A stretch of 64,000 nucleotides of DNA from Mesocentrotus franciscanus (lineage: Eukaryota; Echinodermata; Echinoidea; Camarodonta; Strongylocentrotidae). The notes beneath the pieces were generated by a model, which saw only the letters and a program-made list of their open reading frames with translations, was not told the DNA's origin and ran no database searches. The stretch is from assembly GCA_037976565.1 (NCBI GenBank), contig CP137686.1:26063828-26127827 (forward strand), in the 5' to 3' direction. Below, piece after piece: positions 11,415 to 25,800 of this stretch (position 1 is the first letter of the stretch; each line of letters starts with the position of its first letter). The translations under genes and the position numbers were made by a program.

Positions 11415-13745
11415 CTAAAACATTACGCACAACATAATCAGAAAAATCATGTCATTGCTACATGCAACAGGAAAGGTACAAGTCTGCTTTTTTTTCACCC
11501 CACAGGTACTTCTCTGAGAATTGTACTCTCAAGATACTTACACGATGCTCAGTGTGAAATACTGTAAAACTACTTTCACGAGCATGAAATTTTGGCGAAT
11601 TGAAATGGTTCAGATTCGCAGAAAATCCATGCATCAAATTTAATTGAAACAGAACTGACACAACACTAAAAATTTTGCAACTTGCGAAATTTTGTACCGT
11701 GAAAATGGCTGTCTTTAACAACTCGGTCCCTCGGAGAGGACCTAAAGCCGTCGGTCCTCTGGTTGCTTACTATCAAGCATTTATGCTTTCTTAGCAGTCA
11801 GGTAAAATAACCACTACTACTACTACTCACAAAAGCTTCTGGTTTAAAGTTTCTAAAGTGATTTATCAGTCACCTCATTAATCAACAATAATCAAGCCGA
11901 AGAATGTTAGTTCTTTATATATTCATGGCTATTTGTTCTATCTTGGTACATGACAAAATATGAAAAAATTAAGGAAACATATTATTGGAACCCCTTTGAC
12001 TTTAACAAACAGTCCATTTTTGTGAACCCTTCATCTGCAAAAACCTTGTAAACAAGCACTGGAAGTAGAGCTGTGGGTTCACTAATTGGTTTATTGTATT
12101 GTTCAGAGTGTCTTGCAGGCATTCATTACTGATTGTATAGTGCTATATTACATTCATCAGTCTTCTCTTTTGGAACTTCATTACATGAAAAACACATTGG
12201 CACTTTGGGAGAGACCATACATTTACGTTTCTTTCTAGTTTGATATACAAAATCTGGCACATTGAGGGTTAATGGTTGATCTGTTTAATCCAAGCTGGGA
12301 TTATCCTAATCCCTCACCTTCTTCTGTCTTGGTCTCCTCTGGTTTACCCTCTCCCTCAGTGGTGGGACCGTTGGCAGTAGGGACTTCCCCATCACCGTTA
12401 GCAACAGGCTCTGCCCCTCCTGGGCCGCTGTACTTGGGTGACTTCTTGACGATACCAGCCTCGATCATGCTGTATGCCATCTCAATCAATGATGTCTTCA
12501 GATCTCTTGGTTCAATCTTCAGCACCTCTTTCATCTAGACATATACAAATATATATATATACCTCTTTCAGATATAACGAGGTAAACCGCAGTATTTTTC
12601 TTTTTTATGATGACGTATGTGTAATATGGTTCACATTTCTGCATCATAACTGCTTCATATCTGAACAAGCCTTTTTAAATGCATACTATTGTTCTATATC
12701 ATAAATTGTGTATTGTTTTTTATGTAATGTGTTTATGTTTTTTTTAAATGTAAAGACAGGGTCTCTAGGAAGAGCAGTGCTCATTATTGAAAAGGCCACC
12801 CTGTATAAAGATTGCAATGAATAAACAAATAATACATTCATTGCCCCTCACTCAGATTTTGTGGTTTGGCTCACTAACTTGTGATGCACAGTCCCTAACA
12901 ATATATCAGGGGGGCCTTTCACAAAACTTGTCATCAGTGACAAATGACAGTTTTTGTTATAAGCTACTGAAATCCTCGCTTCTGATTGGTTATCAGCAGA
13001 TTTGTCACTGATTTTTGTCATTTTTCATTGAAAAAAGGCTTTGTGAAACGGGTCCCAGGTGCTTTGGCAGAAAGAAAGTGTATTCACACACCATGTATAT
13101 TTTCATTATGTTACCATATGGTGTTTGCTGCCAGGAACTGTTAAAAGGAAAAATCATTTAATTGGCAACATGTTGAAACGAGGTTCAAATTCAATGCTTT
13201 CCTTTAAGAATCTGCTAATTTCTAAACTTTTAGCATAACTTCTGTCAATGCCTACTCTTTTCAGATAAAATTTCTCTTAGGAAATAGAGTGGTAAAAGAA
13301 ATATACCAGAGTGCCAATTTGAAGAAAAAAGCTGATCAGTCAAGCCCTTTACAAAAACTCTAGTCTTAAATGGGTTTGGAGGAAATCATGAAAGCTTTCG
13401 TCAAAATTTGAATTGTATCAACTTAATTCATTATATTTGCATGATAATATGAGGTTGCACTTTCTGATTATCTGTGATCTAATCTTGATTATTCTTCAAA
13501 AGCAATCCTACACATTTTGTTCACATTGTTTGTTTTATTTTCTGTAACCTCAATCATCGTACATGTACTTATTCTAGAATAAAATACAAAGTTAAAGGTT
13601 CTCTCTGACATAGTACTTACCCTTGTGTTATCAAATTTGGAGACTTTGTTCCAGATGGGGAGAATCATCTTAGTTTCTTTCATGAATGGACTTGCCATAC
13701 GAATGAAGATCTTTGGTGACAGCTTGGTGGGAACATTGTACCCTG

Positions 13746-13804
<59 letters not shown>

Positions 13805-16800
13805 GGGAAGAAAACATAGAGACCAAGAAGCAGAGAGAGAGAGACAGAAATGGACAATGATGGAAAGAGAGAGAGAGAGAGACAGGCAGAGACAGACAGA
13901 CAGACAGAAAGATAGACAGATAGATAGAATGACAAACACAATAATTTAGAGTGATTTTCAAGGTTTTCAAAGCTAAGAGCGCCTCATCAGGCATTTAAAT
14001 CAGTAACGATCCATCTTCAACCTGTAACATATCCTACCAGCAATTATTTAAAGAATCACTGTTTGATAGTAACCTGTAATCTGGCCCTTCTATATTAGAT
14101 ATATCTCAGGAGATCAGGTGATGTTCTGCCTCTTTGATGCCTGCACATTAAATCTCAACGCACACTGTACTATAAAACCAGAAACTTTGTTGAGAATTAT
14201 TAACAACAGCGATTTTCAGTTGAGCAGTCTCTTTTGTTAAGCAATGTTTGGCATGCATAAGTTTTTGTTTGGTCAAACAAAGCTCTGCTAATTATTCAAA
14301 AGAGTTACAAAGACGTACATAGAACTGCTCAAAGATATCATCTTTTTGACCTGCTGGAGTAACAAGATGGCTGCTGTTTATATCGATGGCTCTAGGTGTA
14401 CAATACCCAGTCATTATGCAACACCCTATCCATTTTATGCAGGTCAATGGATATGTACTACTCTACCATCACTATTTTAATCAACATAGCAGCTGCCATG
14501 GGAGAATGGCTAGCAGGAAACTGCAAAACTTGGAGATTGTTTTCCGTGATATGGAATAAAGAAGGAGTAATTTCAAGATATTTTAAACTGGATGACCATG
14601 TTGAATAAGCTTATCAGCTAATGTTTGTTGGATTTCATTGTCCGTTATACAGTCCCGAAATTCACGAACATTTCATGCGAAAAGTTTCTGGGTTAGCGGT
14701 ATGATGCAAGTATGACTAATCTTCCCCAATCCTGTCTCATATAACTTGTTATCAATAGCAAGTCTCACATTTCTATAACAAATCCGCTCACAGCCAATCA
14801 AATACAACTATATCAGTAGTTAACAACTTGCTTTGAATAACAAGTTTCATGAAATGGGCCATTTTCTGTGATTACAAAGATATCCTTGTTTCCCTCAAGA
14901 AGAAGAATTAAATTGATAAAAAAAAGTCAAAGGCCAATAAATCAAGAACAACCTGCCTGTAAAGAAGGTTCTTGGTGTTTTCCTGAAGCTATCACGTTTC
15001 ACAGTTTTCTATGTGAAATTGGTCTTATAGAAATCTTCTCGAGAGCCAGAAGGATGATACAATACAATTCTGCGTTAAATGATATGACTTAATGCCTTTC
15101 TAGCCCTCAGGAGACAAAATATTCTGTTACCTTGTGATTTGAACTCTGCTCTTAGTGCAGCTCCCATCTCGTTCCACCAGATGTTACCTCCACAAAGGAT
15201 ATGTCTGTTACCTGTTGTCAAACCACACAAAAATTCATCTTTTATTGGTACATTGACAAAGACAAAAAACCACCTATCCCCTTCCCAACAGAGATTTCTT
15301 TGGTGATTTTGGTGTTTTGGGAGTGTACTTATACATTCATGTAATTTTTTCTTTCTTTTCAGGAGCAACGGAATAGATCAACTAAACATAGGACCTTTAA
15401 TACAATAGGCGATGATTTGCAATTTTCACAAAACTTTAGATATTTGTTTCCACATTTGTTAACCTTTGTTGGTCACTTGATGAAATTGTTGATTGTTGAT
15501 ACTTATAAAGTGCAGGATTCATTTCCTTTAATTTGTAAAATAAGTAACTTATAACTTCAAGAAAAAACTATGATATACAACATATCGCATAAACAACAAG
15601 TCTACAATTGCAACAAAAAACAAAAAAACTTTGGCAACCCTCCAGTTTGAAAAATAATCATCTTTCTTTAAAAAGAAATCACAAGCAAGAGAGAAATTGA
15701 ATGATAGAGTAGGTGAGCGATGAGAGAGCAGGAGAGAGAAAGAGAGAGAGCTCCACAACTGTCCCACATTTCCATGGTAACTGCACTTTCCAACTCACCA
15801 GCTGCCTCAGGGCACTTCATGGCTGCGATGTGACCAGCTGCAACATCACGGACGTCTACGAGGGGAAGGTTCACCTTGGGCAGCAGGAAAGGGTTCCGGA
15901 GCAGGAGGCGCTTCACGATCTCCGTACTCGTTGATTCGTTCTTGCTGAGGACGGGCCACAAACGCCGACGGGATGCACCACAACAAGCTCAAACTTCTCC
16001 TCCTCTGTAATAGGATGTTCAGACATGTGACAGACAAATTATATTAAAAATTCTCACATATATGTACTTCAGAACTTCAAACAATGCAGTGAATACAAAA
16101 ATGACAGATTGTGTTCTGCTCTTTGTGATGAGACATGAGACATCTGTTGCTTTTTAAATTAAGAGTTGCACTAAATCAATATTTTGTAATATCTTGGGAG
16201 TGGAATTTACGCCAATTCTTTGGTTAATGCTCCAGTGCAAATTTCTCTGCAGTAAATTTATTACACTAATCAAATTCCTAACTTCAACCCTGGACCCAAT
16301 ACTTCACCTAAAGCTCTCTCTAAACCTTTAAAAAAACTTACAAATCTAACCCTCTACCTATAAAAGTCAGAGCAAATGTATCAGGAATACATATTGTTTC
16401 CTCAGTGCTTTGTGGGAATGAGACTGACCTTTGAGGTTTTCTACAAAGTCCCAAGCTGCTTTCTCAGCTAAGGTCTTGCTCTTAGGGTAAGGCAACAATC
16501 CATCCACATCGTCTGGCCAATCCTTCTCAGAATATTCTTTGTTTGATAGAGTACCTGGAAGAAAGAAAAAAACAGAAAAGAGAAGAATAATGATATGCAA
16601 ACACTTTAGAGCATTTGTCTGCTGACATCCATTTTTATTTTTTGCTTTGGGTATGACTTTGGGTATGACCAAAATAATTTGTGTGTGCAACATGCCAATG
16701 AATGGCCAGCACATACCTGTATGTAACAAAGGTCACACAATTTTAAAATAAATTAGAGATACAGAAAGTTTGACTGATGATAATAATGATAAAAACTACA

Positions 16801-19800
16801 ATATGACATTCCCAAGTCCTAAGTTTAGTCAAAATTGAAAATGTTTCATATGATAGTTGAGATAAGACCTGCAAAAGCAATATCCAAACATTTTCCATAA
16901 AAATTTGAGGAGACTGACTTGGTAGTGACTTATAATTATAGTTATCATTACCAGTCAAATGGGATCAGGCATTAAGAGTAACAATAGAAATAAATACATG
17001 TATATGTATATATATATATATATACACACCGCAAATGGCCAATCCAGCACTTGTCACGACCACTCGTTTGACTTTCCCATTGGCTGCGACTGCTTTGAGC
17101 ACGTTTGTGACGCCATCTACTGCCGGTTTGATGACAGCGTTCTCGTCATTTGGGATGGCCAGAGGGAAGGGGCTGGCTGTATGTAAGACATAGGTACATC
17201 CATCCACAGCACTGTAAAGAAATGAACAACATCATTACTCATCAATCCAAAGTCGCCATTCATTGTACAAAAGGAGTATTAATATTTCTGCATGAGTTGA
17301 GACTATTTCTATTGAGAAAGAGAATCGTTAAAAGCATTATGTAATCATATTATAAGGATAGAAATTAGTACATTAGGTAACACAAAGACGAAAAGAAAAA
17401 TCACATTTTGATTTCCTCATAAAAGTTGCTGTAAGTTGCACAATGAAGTGGATGAACAAACATGTATTTTATTTCAAATAACACATTTCATCCAACACAT
17501 TTCATCCAAGTATAAGAAAATAAGAAACCCTTATTCACATACAAAAGGCTGATATTTTCTTACCAAAAAATGTTTTACCTTTACGATTTAATAATGTTTT
17601 CATTCACTAACAAAAACAATAAATCAAATGCTAGTAAAGATTCCAGTAAGAAATTAAAAACAAAAGAATCAATACCTAGAAAGTGTAAAGAAAAAAAATG
17701 ATTTAAAAAAATAAATACGTACAGATCCCCCACAAACACACACAGATACTAACAAGCAAAGTATGGATGGCAAGTAAAAGAATCATGGAACTTGTATGTA
17801 CCCCCAATTTCAAGCAATTGAGTTGTGTTAGACCCCATTCTCACTCACTTTGAAAGTGGTCTTAGTTAGACCGCTCCAGAGGAACGGGTCTTGATGAACG
17901 GTTTGCGGCGTTCACACTCCGAGCAGTTTTCATGGCCCAAACCGCTCCACGAGTCAAAGTGGTCTTGTTGCTTTGGCAGCTCAGGTCAGCGGGTCAATTT
18001 TTCGCTGAATACAAACCTTATGTACCGTACTACATGTTTCGCGCCGAACGTCACTAGCTCACTTCCGTTCAAAGTACGCTTCCGTTCACATTGCACGTTA
18101 GAGCGGTCCAAACCGCTCTTAATAAGACCCGTTCCTCAAGACCACCTCCCGAGGTGGTCTTCTGGAGCGGTCCAGAAGTCCACTTCCTGGACCACTTTGA
18201 CCGTTCTCACTCATTTAAGAACCGCTCCTGAGGAACGGGTCTTAGTTAGACCGCTCCAACGAAGTGAATGAGAATGGGGTCTAAGGTGCAAAAGGAAGTT
18301 CTCATTGAAACAAGTGCATGCAAAACCATAAGAGCTGATCATCAAATTGCACTTTAATCTAAAAACAATGACCTTCACATCCCACTTGTTAATCTCCAGT
18401 CTGGAGTTAAAGGCATTATCAAACATTTTTATTTGGTATTAGAACAGTGCTAAAATACATGGGCCTCTGGTGTAACCCCTGTAGCCCTCCAAGGATTCCT
18501 TGTGTTTTTCTTCATCAGAACAGTCATGTATTTGTGTGGTTTAAAGACAATTGTTTTGGTTGAAAATTTGAAAGCGCCCTACAAAAAACGTGTTAAAGGT
18601 GATCATGAAAGTGTACAAACAATTTACTTGTTGATTAATTTCACTATTAAAGAATGAACATGGAAAGCCCTCTCCTTCCTCCCAAAAGTTAAAAATTAGA
18701 GGAAGAATTTCAATGGACTTCTATACCATTGTCATCTAAATGAACTGTATGTAATGTTACATGTATGTAATCTTGCATCCCACGACCTGTCAAATATATA
18801 TATATATATATATATATAGATATATATATATATATATTTTTTTTTAAAGTTGAGTACTATCTTTAAAGTGTACTGTCTCAATGACAAGGAGATACAACTA
18901 CAAAATATAAAGTCCTTGACATGATAGCACTTCATACTAACGGGTTGTTGAGGAGCTCTCCATACTCCTCATATTACAAAGTATGCTAGAAAATTCACTT
19001 TTAGACCAAATTTATTGTTCATTATTATCTACATGTATAGCATACCATGGCAAGTGTGTTGTATCTTAAATTATAGAAGAGTAAGTCCATAATATGAAGT
19101 GGATGGGTGTGGAAATTTATTCCTTTTGTCATCCTATGTAAAAAAAATGACCTTCATATTCATAAGATCTTTAAATTCGCTATTGGGAAAATGAAGAATT
19201 ATATGAACAGTGAGCAGAGTGATTTGCCCAGGGACCAGGGTTACCAAATTGCAAATAATTCATCACAACTTCGAAAATTCATAGCTTCTTACTCCTTTGT
19301 CTGATTTTCTCCAACACATCTCTGATCTGTTTCTCTCATTTCTCAAATGTTACATAAACAATGATGTCATTTTTGCCTGACAGAGGGTTTTTTAAAGTTT
19401 AATATGACCTCAGAAATGTTTTTTTTTTTTTTTTGGGGGGGGGGAGAAGTTAGTTAAGGATAGACCTGGATCCCTCCTGATGGGATGCCTAATTTAGGAC
19501 AAACCCCTGGCCTCCATTACCTCTTCCAAGATTCCTCATTCTCCAGCTCTGCCTCCACCAGCTCCAGCTCATGGGCAGGATCAGGGCACAGCTCCTTGAG
19601 ATGCTGGTTCCTAGCCTCGTTCGCCAGGCTCCTCACTGTGCCTCGCACTGCATAGCCAGCCTGCTGTAACTGCTGCACTATGTGGGCTGCTATATAACCC
19701 GATGCACCTGTCACCAAAACTCCTGGGGTGAGGATAAGAGATGGAAAGGGTTAAAATGATAATGGAATACTAGTTGGATTGTGTGACAGGTTTGTGATCA

Positions 19801-22800
19801 TATTTCCATACTCTTTCCATACTTTACAGTGCAAACAGTTGGATGAACAAAGTCAAGCACATACTGTATGTCTACATCTCCATTTACATGTTAAATCCTG
19901 ATGGGATTTGGAAAGATACTAAACTGACTAAAATCCATAATAATTATGAAATACTAACAACATTTCAGTGAAGGATCCATAAAGAAAGGCACCCTCCCCC
20001 TCCCTCTCTCCACTCACATGTCTGTATCAACCTAGTCTCAATGTGAAATATAAACTCACCCCCCACCAAATCTGCCCCTCAATACACATCTGACTACAAA
20101 GTGTGTAGAAATTTAAGAACATTGTACATTGTACAAAGGTCCTTTTCTTCCATTCTCACATTATGCATACACATGTAACATTAGTATGAGACTCAATCTA
20201 TACAACAAAACAAATAGAAAGTGTGAGCCTTGCTAGAGCTGGGGTAAATTGGAGCGCCTTGCGTGGTGGATACAATACCCAATATTATTACTATAAAAAT
20301 CAATAAGCATGAGTGACATCTGATTATTGCTAAGCTCATTTTACATGTAATTACCATCATGAACCATTTCAAGGTTATTTAGGTCTAGCTCTTTTTATAG
20401 ACTAGCAGACCTTGAATTGAAATCTTGCATTGGAACCATCTTTGTTTAGATGTATGTAAACCAAAAAATAAAAATCCCTAAAATAAGCAATGAATGAAAT
20501 TAATATTAAAGCTTGAATGATGAGACTCATTAGGCCTACACCAAACCAAAATCAAAATGATAATAAAATTAAATATGAATGTGTCAATTACAGAACCTAC
20601 GCGTACAGAGGGCAGGGATGATGGGGGAGGGGTGTCAATTACAGAACCTACATGTACAAGGGGCAGGGATGATGGGGGAGGGGGTGTCAATTACAGAACC
20701 TACATGTACAAGGGGCAAGGATGATGGGGGAGGGGGTGTCAATTACAGAACAGTGCATAAAAAGGATTTTCTTGAGCTCTTGCAAGTAAGAAGTGACCAT
20801 GACATTCCTGAATCAAGACCACTAATGTTTATGAAAAGTAGGGCAAACCAACAACAATTGCCTAGAACAATTAATAATTGAAATGAATATTGAATGACAA
20901 GCCCTACTTGAAACCAATCCAAAAACAAAATACAATGTTGTACATGTAGTTACAATGTACAGTGTATGTCAATTACAGAACAGGGCCTATAATATGAACA
21001 AAGTGTGGGTGGGGTCTCAAGGTCCTTAATGTAAGTTTACAGTTGAGACCCTGAATCATACATGACCTACCCCTGTTTACAGATGGAAAGTAGGGCAAAT
21101 CAACAAACAATGCCTAAAACTGTTAAACATTTGGTTTAGAGCCAAAACAGTGTTCATTCTTTAGGCTTTGTAGGCTAATCCAGTTTCCTTGTTAAACAAT
21201 ATGAAGGAGGCCTTCTTAATTCATGAGTTGATTGGCTAGAGATTAACCAATGCTACTTTAATTGGTTGTCAAGCAAGATTCTTCTTGATCCCATAAGGCC
21301 TGTCATCATCAGACCAAAGTTGAAATATAACCCGCTATTTTTAGACTCAAGATATTTTCCTGAAGCTCGAAATTGCATCTTCAACAGACCGATACGCTCA
21401 ACACAACTAGCTCGGACGGGTGCAAATTAGCCCGCTATTTCCCAAATAGCGGGCTATTTTGGAAACAAGACCAAGATTTCTCGAGATATTTTCTCAACCA
21501 AGTAGCCCGCTAATTGCAACTGCGGGCTGATGAAAACGCAAATTAGCTGGCTAATTTGAGATCAGGCTAATTAAAATAGCGGGTTATTTTGCAACTTTGG
21601 TCTGATGAAGACAGGCCCATAGAGGAGCCAGGCAATGGGTTAACACCATGATATTATCTTTCTGTTTATTTCCCATTAAACTTTCATTTTGACGAAATTC
21701 CTGTTGTTTACAAAATGTGCATTGAAATTGGCAAAACTTCAAGATCTATGCAAATTTCAAAAGGCAAACCGCCTACATCAAATTTCATACACTGTAGGAA
21801 GTTCCATATTTTGCGAGGAAGTTAAAAAGTTAAAGTTTAACCATGCAGACTGGCAAAGATAATGAAAAGGGAAGTTTTCTGGTGTTTAAAAAAAGTGCAT
21901 ATCCCAACTTTTGGCAAGTAAAGAACTATTTCAGGCCGAAGCAATCTCCCAAAATAAGTTTAATATACAGCGGGAAGTTCCATATTTCCCTATGACGTTT
22001 GAAAGAACTTGGTGGCAAGACTAGCAAAAGTTTTACAATGTAATTTTATATTATGGGAAGTTTGATGGTGTTTAAAAATGTTCATCCCAAGTCACATCAC
22101 CACAGGAAACAAAATTTCAGCAAGCAAACCTTCTACAATAAATTACATACATGTACACAGTGGGAAGTTCCATATTTCTTATTTCGCTTTGAAGTTTGAT
22201 GGAGCTTGGTGGCAAGACTAACAAAAGTTGTACAATGTATTTGTATGTACTGAGAAGATTGATGGTGTTGCAAAATGTGTGCATGGTGTGCACTGGCATT
22301 ACTGTAAGAAACAACATTTCAGGAAGCAAACATATAATGTTAAAGTGGGAAGTTCTTTAATTGTTTTTCTATGACATTTAAGATAAGTTTGTGGTCATAC
22401 TGTGGCAAATTCCTTGTTGTTGCAAGCTTTTAATTATTTTTGAATGCACATCCCAACTGAACTCGCATCATCACAGAAACAACATCTCAGGAAGCCAACC
22501 TCTTGCATTTTTTAAGTGGGAAGTTCCATCCTTCACTACCAACTTTAACCTTTTTGATACAATATAATTTGGATAAAATACACATTTACCATAGACCCCA
22601 GCTCTGATTATCTTGGGCTTGGTATTCCAAGGGTTAAGAGGATTTTGAACCGCGAACCGTAAAAGTTTTAGTAGGAAGTTCCATGTTATTTGAAAATGTT
22701 CATTCAAGCTGGCATCATTACAGGAAACAACCTTCCGACAGTCAGAGTGGGAAGTTTCTTGTTTCGCCCAGAGGATGAGGGAAGTTTGTGACTAAACTTT

Positions 22801-25800
22801 CAATTCTTCAATCAGGGACAGTGTGGCCGTAGAAACCAACATTCTTGCAAGAAAGCCTATATAACCTCCAGAAATGTTGCCAGTAGGGCCATACCTTCAT
22901 GTTGTATGTTAGTCCCAGCATGGCAAGCAATTTGATTAATGTAATTGTTAACACTAATTTTGGTGGCAGCACCAATACTGCCTTCCTATGTTCCTTGCTC
23001 ACTTTATAATATGATATTGTGATCTGGAATTGAATGCTTCATTATAGTATTCATGATGAATTAATTAAATAAAAGTGACCTTATGTTAGATTTAACAAAT
23101 GCAAAAGGATTTTTTTCTTCTTTAGCAGCAACTTATATTCAATCTAATCATTTCTCTCAAGTACATCTTTTGGATAATGGGATAGTGAAAGTAATAATGA
23201 GCCTCCTACATGTAGTCTGTATGCACAAACTCTTTTGACACTACAGCTGAAAATCTTTATACCACTGTGTTTCTAGTATGCAGGCTATAGTCTTTCAGTT
23301 CAGACCCTGCGCAAAGTACTACAAAGGACAAGGGTTTATGTCTGCACATGATGTACCTCCTTTATAACGCATAGCGATGAGTGTTCGCAAAGGAAGAAGC
23401 CCTCACTCCATTTGCATTGGTGAGTTAGATAGCTGAAGTGGTGTACATACAATGTACCTCCTTTTTAACACATTGGGAGCACAGCATGGAGAAAAAAAGT
23501 CTTCCATCTGGCATAAGACCAATTCCAAAACGATTGAGGCATGCGCTGGTGACCCTTGACCCTCGTGAGTCACATACAACATACATGATCTCTTTGTTGA
23601 AGCACTCGCTCTAGTCTGCAAGGGCAAACCCTTGTCTGCCGTAGTGTGTAACAGAGTGTCTGAACAAAGAGACTATGCTGACTACAAGGTCTACTGCTTC
23701 CCATAGGCTTTGTACTTTAGCTGCTCCTGATACAGTCAGAGACTGACAGAGCTAGGCTCAGCTCCAGACTTTATGGAATTGTGTTAAAGTGTCAATTAGA
23801 GTCTGTGATGTAGACTACACTAACTCCTCGAGCTGTTCCGTGTTTTCTGATTCATTCGCCATCAATGTTGAATACCAATTCAAAGGTACAGCTCTCCATC
23901 AATGCGACCAATGCGACCAATGCACAACAATATACTATATTTAATACAGGGTTGCAAACCCTTTTCCAGCTTTACAATGCATTGTTAATTCACTTTCAGT
24001 TTCATTTGTTAACAGTTTTCATTCCCAGGATGTTCCATGCCATTTCTAGGAATAATTATCAATGATCAATTTAATTGGTCTGACCAAGTAAATTTATATG
24101 TGCAACACATTATCCAAAAAATTGGGGTATTATATAGACTAAAAACTTTTCCTAAAAACATATTAAAGATGATATATAATCCAACTGGTCTTCCATATTT
24201 ATATTACATGTATAGCATCATTGTGTTGGGGAACTCATCTGTTGCCTCTTTTGATAGAATAGTAAATTTACAAAAACGTGCAGTTAGAATTATCTACCAT
24301 GCCTTGTTTCTAGCCCATACATCATCTACATGTATATTAAGTTTACTCAAAATCTTGCGTTTTGATGATTTATATTCATACCAAGTAGGAATTTTCACGT
24401 GCTTATGTCATAAACATATTCTCTGTGAGTTACTCTCAACTTATTTTAATTCAAATTGCAATTTTCATAGCCATAGAACAAGAAATGCTATGGATTTTCA
24501 TTTGCCAAATACACTGTATGCATACACATTTTTTTCAAAAATCTATTACCAGTATGTACCAAGGACCTATCATTTGGAATTTGCTTTCCTCATCAATTAG
24601 GCCAAAAAAAAAAAATCATTTGGTTGTCCTCGACCGCCCGCTCCTCATTTTCGGCCCGCTCGTATTTTTTTTTTTTTTTCTAAGATTTTTTTTTTTTTTT
24701 TTTTTAAGAATATACATTTATTTTGGAGCAATTTTAAACGCCAAACATACCATTTGATGCATGTTGCAAGGATCAAAATGTGTCCCGTCGCGTATTTGGT
24801 CCTTTTAGTACGTAATTATGTCTTTAATAGAGAAGAGGAGGGAGTTTTCGGCCGGGTGGCAGTTTTCGGTGGGTCCGTATATCACACACATACAAAACAT
24901 ATCAGAGTCACAGGAGAACCACATTTGCAATAGAAAATGTATCCTTAAATATCACATTTTAGCGATGTAATCGGCAGTTCCGCTACCTGAATCTGAAAAA
25001 TCGAATATCTTACGCGTGTCTGTACGGAAGATGGGTACCAAAACCTGAGCTGTATTTCAAGTATTTTTCAGATTTAGATCACTATTTTTCGTGTATCGCA
25101 AGATCAATAGTGTCTCCCGCACGTATTAAATCATTGCAGTCGGATCACCACAGGGATAGTTTTTGGCGCCGCGAGCTCTGGCGTGGGATACCTGCTCCGC
25201 CGCACGAACAAACGACGCGCTGGCGAACGAACAACGCGGCGCTCCTATAGACGTACGTACGTTTTACATGCAGACGAAAACTGCCTCGCTATAGCCAAAA
25301 CTACCTCGAAACAGCGAAAATGAAAATGAATATTGACATGGCAATTCATGATTTTTGGCGGGATTCTTTTTGTGTTTAAATAATAATAATATTGGCTTCA
25401 TGATTTGAACAGAAAATGAAAATAAATAGGAAGTAATGAGTCCATATGAAGAAGAAAACAAATGGAGAAAAAAAAAAAAAAAAAAAATATCCGCCCGCCC
25501 GCCCCTACTCCAGAAAAGCAATCGAGGACAACCAAACAACTTTTATTTTTGGCCTTAAAGAATCTCAACCGCTGAATTTTTTTAGAAGTAGGTTTAAAAT
25601 AGTTACTCTTGCAAAATATCAATCCAATTTGAACCTTTTGTTTATTATCTGTAATATTATATGCCAGCCACTATGTTGTGTTTTTTTCCTTTCTGTATTG
25701 TTTTATTTTATCATGTCCTTGTAATTTGGTACTCATATTTATCTTTTCATTACCGGTATATATCTTATTTAGGCTGGCCACTTATAAGGGTCACTTCCTT

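Noticed and set aside
20343..20370. Minus-strand ATGGTTCATGATG with GTAATT donor as SDR exon 1
   Set aside because: The phase fits, but the exon is only four codons and the donor is weaker than the site at 48889. Kept only as an alternative.
23820..23863. Minus-strand ATG start reading MANESENTEQLEEL as SDR exon 1
   Set aside because: No donor gives the required one-base overhang for the exon at 19722, and the only GT sites nearby are weak or lead to a stop.
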